Shown: in pieces, positions 61,293 to 64,000 of the stretch
How the letters are laid out: every line of letters begins with the position of its first letter
Position numbering within the stretch: position 1 is the first letter of the stretch
Assembly (NCBI RefSeq): GCF_900184035.1
Contig: NZ_FXWP01000027.1
Coordinates: forward strand, 186,001-250,000
Origin: Kosakonia pseudosacchari
Lineage (GTDB): Bacteria; Pseudomonadota; Gammaproteobacteria; Enterobacterales; Enterobacteriaceae
DNA: 64,000 bases
Direction of reading: 5' to 3'
The notes under the pieces: generated by a model
The model's input: only the letters and a program-made list of their open reading frames with translations
Told to the model about the DNA's origin: nothing
The model's database searches: none
Program-made: the position numbers and the translations under genes

Positions 61293-63047
61293 TCAACTGC
61301 TGATTTGCCGTTTCTCCAGCCGCCGATAAAGGGTGCTGCGCGATATCCCCAGTTTTTTCGCGGCCAGACTCATATTGCCCTGCGCTTCGTCAATCGCACT
61401 CTGCTCATCCTTCGGCGTTAGCGCAACCACGGGCTGGCGCGTGGTGGCTATCTCGGCCGGTAAATCCGCAAGCGTAATGCAATCGCCGTCTTCCGCCAGC
61501 GCCATCAATACCCGCAACTGGCTGAGTAACTGGCGCACATTTCCCGGCCACGGGCGACCCGCCAGTGTGGCTATCACCTCGTCACTCAGGGTAAGGCCGC
61601 GGCTGGCTGCGCCCAGCTCCAGCCACAGTTTCCGGATAAACCCATCAACATTCTGCCACTCGCGCAAGGGGGGAATGCGCAGATGAAACTCCTGAATGCG
61701 GTACAGCAGATCTTCGCGGAATGTCCCGGCCTGTACCCGGGCGGCGAGATCCTGATGGGTAGCGCAAATCAGCGTGAAATTAACGTCATACACGTTATTT
61801 GCGCCAAGCGGCGTCACTTTCTTCTCCTGCAACACGCGCAGCAGGCGGGTTTGCAGCGCCAGCGGCATATCGCCAATTTCATCAAGGAATAGCACACCAC
61901 CATCGGCTTCCCGGCACTTACCGATATACCCTTTCGGGCTTGCGCCCGTAAATGCGCCGGGAACATAGCCGAACAGCTCGGACTCAATCAAATGCTCCGG
62001 GAGCGCCGCGCAGTTAATGGCGACGAAATTTCCCGTCCGCCACTGGCTGCGGGCATATAACTCGCGTGCCAGATACTCTTTTCCGCTGCCGGTTTCACCG
62101 GTCACGCACAAGGCAATCCCGGCATTCACAATGCGCAGCGCTTTCTCTTTTTCCTTCGCCAGTTGATCCTTGACGAATGCTGCGCCGCGCCCGATATAGC
62201 GCCGCGCGGGTAGCGTCTGACGTGCGTAGTAGCGCCGGGTATTGCTGGCGGCGAGCGTGGTTTCGCCAGCCTGCAAACTGGCCTCCGGGAAGAGCGTTTG
62301 CAAAGCGAGTTCGCCAAAGTGCTGCGGCGTCAGCGAAAACTCATCCATCGCCAGTTTGTTGGCACCGAGCAATGTCTGATCGGCAAAAATCAGCAACAAC
62401 TCCTGCGCACTGCCGAGCACCGACGGGTCGTGATGCAAACTCAGCAGCCAGCGGTCAGCGCCAAGCGCGCTGGTGGCCCACTCATGTTCTATTTGGCATA
62501 CCGCGCGACGGATCAGCGCAGCGGCATCGCGGCGTGGCGCTTGGGCGGGTGTTGAGAGATCTAACACCCCGGCAATTTGTCCGTCCGGTCGAAAGACGGG
62601 GGACGCCGAGCAAAACAAACCTGCATTGCGGCTGAGATAATGTTCGCCGCCGGAGACTTCACAATGGCGCTGCAATGCCAGCGCTGTGCCTATTGCGTTG
62701 GTGCCGCGCGCGTGTTCGCCCCACAGGTTGCCGGGTGCCAGCGCATAGCGCTGCGCTTTTTGCAGAAAGTCGCGGTTGCCGTGGGTCTCCAGCACCAGAC
62801 CGGTGGCGTCGGACAGCACCATGATCGACGGATGACTGGCAAGCTGCGGGCGCAGCCGCGCCAGTAGCGGAGCGGCCAGATGGTTGACCCAACCGTTTTC
62901 CGCACGGGCATCTTTCAGCATGGATGTCGCCACCCAGGGCTGGGCGTCATCATCGCGGGTCAACCCGTAGCTGAGACTACGCTGCCAGGAGTTTTCAAGC
63001 AGGCAGGGCAACCCGGCAGGAGCGAGGGACAAGGCGCGTGGCGGCAT
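61293..63047 (-). CDS. AcoR-type sigma-54-dependent activator
   Basis: The protein has 584 residues from the ATG at 63047, which has GGAGAG just upstream; an ATG at 63059 adds four residues. An N-terminal sensory part with a GAF domain (~60-195, TNAIGTALAL, LFCSASPVFRPDGQIAGVLDLS) is followed by an AAA+ module with Walker A GETGSGKE (317-324) and the sigma-54 contact loop GAFTGA (364-369), and a C-terminal Fis-type HTH (NMSLAAKKLGISRSTLYRRLEK). This is the AcoR layout. It is divergent from an aldehyde dehydrogenase whose promoter has -24/-12 elements, so that gene is the probable target. Confidence 0.88.
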   Translation of the reverse strand: MPPRALSLAPAGLPCLLENSWQRSLSYGLTRDDDAQPWVATSMLKDARAENGWVNHLAAPLLARLRPQLASHPSIMVLSDATGLVLETHGNRDFLQKAQRYALAPGNLWGEHARGTNAIGTALALQRHCEVSGGEHYLSRNAGLFCSASPVFRPDGQIAGVLDLSTPAQAPRRDAAALIRRAVCQIEHEWATSALGADRWLLSLHHDPSVLGSAQELLLIFADQTLLGANKLAMDEFSLTPQHFGELALQTLFPEASLQAGETTLAASNTRRYYARQTLPARRYIGRGAAFVKDQLAKEKEKALRIVNAGIALCVTGETGSGKEYLARELYARSQWRTGNFVAINCAALPEHLIESELFGYVPGAFTGASPKGYIGKCREADGGVLFLDEIGDMPLALQTRLLRVLQEKKVTPLGANNVYDVNFTLICATHQDLAARVQAGTFREDLLYRIQEFHLRIPPLREWQNVDGFIRKLWLELGAASRGLTLSDEVIATLAGRPWPGNVRQLLSQLRVLMALAEDGDCITLADLPAEIATTRQPVVALTPKDEQSAIDEAQGNMSLAAKKLGISRSTLYRRLEKRQISS

Positions 63048-63068
63048 GTGACTCTCCATTAAATGAGA

Positions 63069-63119
63069 TGTTACATTTGTGTAGCATAACAGTGTCCCGT
63101 ATGTAGCGACGTGCGACAC
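63069..63119. promoter_or_regulatory. Possible activator-binding dyads upstream of the dehydrogenase
   Basis: TGTTA (63069-63073) and TAACA (63087-63091), and GTGTC (63092-63096) and GACAC (63115-63119), are two inverted repeats located ~120-170 bases before the -24 box. That distance is normal for enhancer sites of sigma-54 activators, so the AcoR-type protein may bind here. The arms are short, so chance is possible. Confidence 0.35.
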
Positions 63120-63239
63120 ACTTCCCGCACCCCGTAGCGCGCTTTTTTGTGTCATTTCATTCCGGCAAAAGCCCGAATTTCAGTTATTCCGTTGTTTTAT
63201 CAGCATAAACAAAGCCGTGTCGGAGTGTTTTCTAAGACC

Positions 63240-63255
63240 TGGCATAAGAACTGCT
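63240..63255 (+). promoter_or_regulatory. Sigma-54 (-24/-12) promoter of the aldehyde dehydrogenase
   Basis: TGGCATAAGAACTGCT has the invariant GG and GC exactly ten bases apart and a near-consensus -24 element (TGGCA) and -12 element (CTGCT against TTGCT). Transcription would start near 63267, 55 bases before the dehydrogenase ATG. The divergent sigma-54 activator supports the call. Confidence 0.8.
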
Positions 63256-63321
63256 TATGTCACTGTGTCCGCCACGGTGCGCGACGCCTCACCTGTACCG
63301 ATAATAAAAGAGGAACATCTT

Positions 63322-64000
63322 ATGAAATATGTCCACCCTGGCCTTGCTGGCGCGAAAGTCTCTTTCAAACAGCGTTATGGCAACTATATTGGCGGTGAAT
63401 TTGTTGACCCGGTGGAAGGGCGTTGGTTTACCAACACCTCGCCGGTCACCGGACAGGTGATTGCCGAATTCCCGCGCTCAGACGCGGCGGATATTGAGAA
63501 GGCTCTCGACGCAGCGCATGCTGCCGCCGACGCCTGGGGAAAAACCAGCGTGCAGGATCGCGCCAATGTGCTGCTGGCGATCGCCGATCGCATTGAAGCC
63601 AACCTGGAAATGCTGGCATTAACAGAAACCTGGGATAACGGAAAACCGATCCGCGAAACCATGGGCGCGGATTTGCCGCTGGCTGTTGATCACTTCCGTT
63701 ATTTCGCGGGTTGTATTCGCGCGCAGGAAGGGACAGCGGCAGAGATCGACAGCAATACGGTGGCCTACCACATCTATGAACCGCTGGGCGTGGTCGGGCA
63801 GATCATCCCGTGGAACTTCCCGCTGCTGATGGCGGCATGGAAACTGGCTCCGGCGCTGGCGGCGGGTAACTGCGTGGTACTGAAACCGGCTGAACAGACG
63901 CCGCTTGGCATCTGCGTGTTGATGGAGCTGATTGGCGATTTGTTGCCAAAAGGGGTGCTGAATGTGGTGCACGGCTTTGGTACGGAAGCCGGTGAACCGC
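63322..64000 (+). CDS. Aldehyde dehydrogenase (AldB/AcoD-type), 3' end outside window
   Basis: The frame runs from the ATG at 63322 (GAGGAAC upstream) to the window end, giving the first 226 residues. The start [69 protein letters not shown] is the NAD-binding half of an aldehyde dehydrogenase, close to E. coli AldB and to acetaldehyde dehydrogenases (AcoD/ExaC). It should oxidise acetaldehyde or similar to the acid. The catalytic Cys is beyond the edge. Its promoter is of the sigma-54 type. Confidence 0.9.
   Translation, partial: MKYVHPGLAGAKVSFKQRYGNYIGGEFVDPVEGRWFTNTSPVTGQVIAEFPRSDAADIEKALDAAHAAADAWGKTSVQDRANVLLAIADRIEANLEMLALTETWDNGKPIRETMGADLPLAVDHFRYFAGCIRAQEGTAAEIDSNTVAYHIYEPLGVVGQIIPWNFPLLMAAWKLAPALAAGNCVVLKPAEQTPLGICVLMELIGDLLPKGVLNVVHGFGTEAGEP

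Noticed and set aside
1-64000. CRISPR arrays, rRNA genes or insertion sequences
   Set aside because: No regularly spaced short repeats, rRNA text or transposase genes with inverted ends were seen in this window.

Overview
The window looks like chromosomal DNA of an enterobacterium of the Enterobacter/Kosakonia/Klebsiella type. The housekeeping genes (dcuS, dcuR, class I fumarase, mqo) read as close relatives of the Escherichia coli proteins. The cytoplasmic OYE/FMN-bind/FAD fumarate reductase with its own ApbE is an arrangement known from Klebsiella. No database search was possible, so the genus is inference.

Positions 1-21.5 kb hold most of a type VI secretion system (T6SS) core, all on the + strand: the 3' end of tssM, then tagF, tssA, tssB, tssC, a Rap1a/Tai-like gene, hcp, two effector/immunity sets (a DUF5675 protein with an SH3-like periplasmic partner; a peptidoglycan-binding muramidase with two tandem LprI-like partners), the FHA protein tagH, the phosphatase pppA, an unnamed periplasmic protein, tagJ, tssE, tssF, tssG, clpV and a ppkA-type kinase. 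Tandem hairpins at about 21.5 kb close this part. tssJ, tssK and tssL are not seen and are presumably to the left.

Positions 21.6-48.1 kb are the variable arsenal. (i) 21.6-29.6 kb: an N-terminally shortened DcrB-like gene, vgrG1 with an AT-rich C-terminal extension, and an array of about nine small membrane-anchored DUF3592-like proteins plus gene fragments, which I read as an expanded immunity array. (ii) 29.7-37.5 kb: a DUF2169-pentapeptide protein, a second pentapeptide protein, DUF3540, a DUF4150 PAAR-like tip, vgrG2 ending in a HEAGH metallopeptidase domain, and a secreted immunity candidate. The two vgrG genes share a 1345-bp near-identical block. (iii) 37.6-48.1 kb: a DcrB/EagR-like chaperone, a prePAAR-Rhs effector with a 152-residue toxin tip, its immunity gene, and a trail of small orphan genes ending in a second copy of the Rhs immunity family. 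A strong bidirectional terminator at 48.13 kb ends the T6SS region.

Positions 48.2-61.2 kb form an anaerobic C4-dicarboxylate locus. A class I fumarase and a DASS-family carboxylate transporter are on the minus strand behind a perfect FNR box. Divergent from them lie an NADH-type fumarate reductase and the flavin transferase ApbE that should load its FMN. Convergent to these is the DcuS/DcuR fumarate sensor pair. A MurQ-like SIS protein that lacks both proposed catalytic glutamates, and malate:quinone oxidoreductase, follow. Positions 61.3-64 kb hold an AcoR-type sigma-54 activator divergent from an aldehyde dehydrogenase (cut by the window edge), with a -24/-12 promoter between them.
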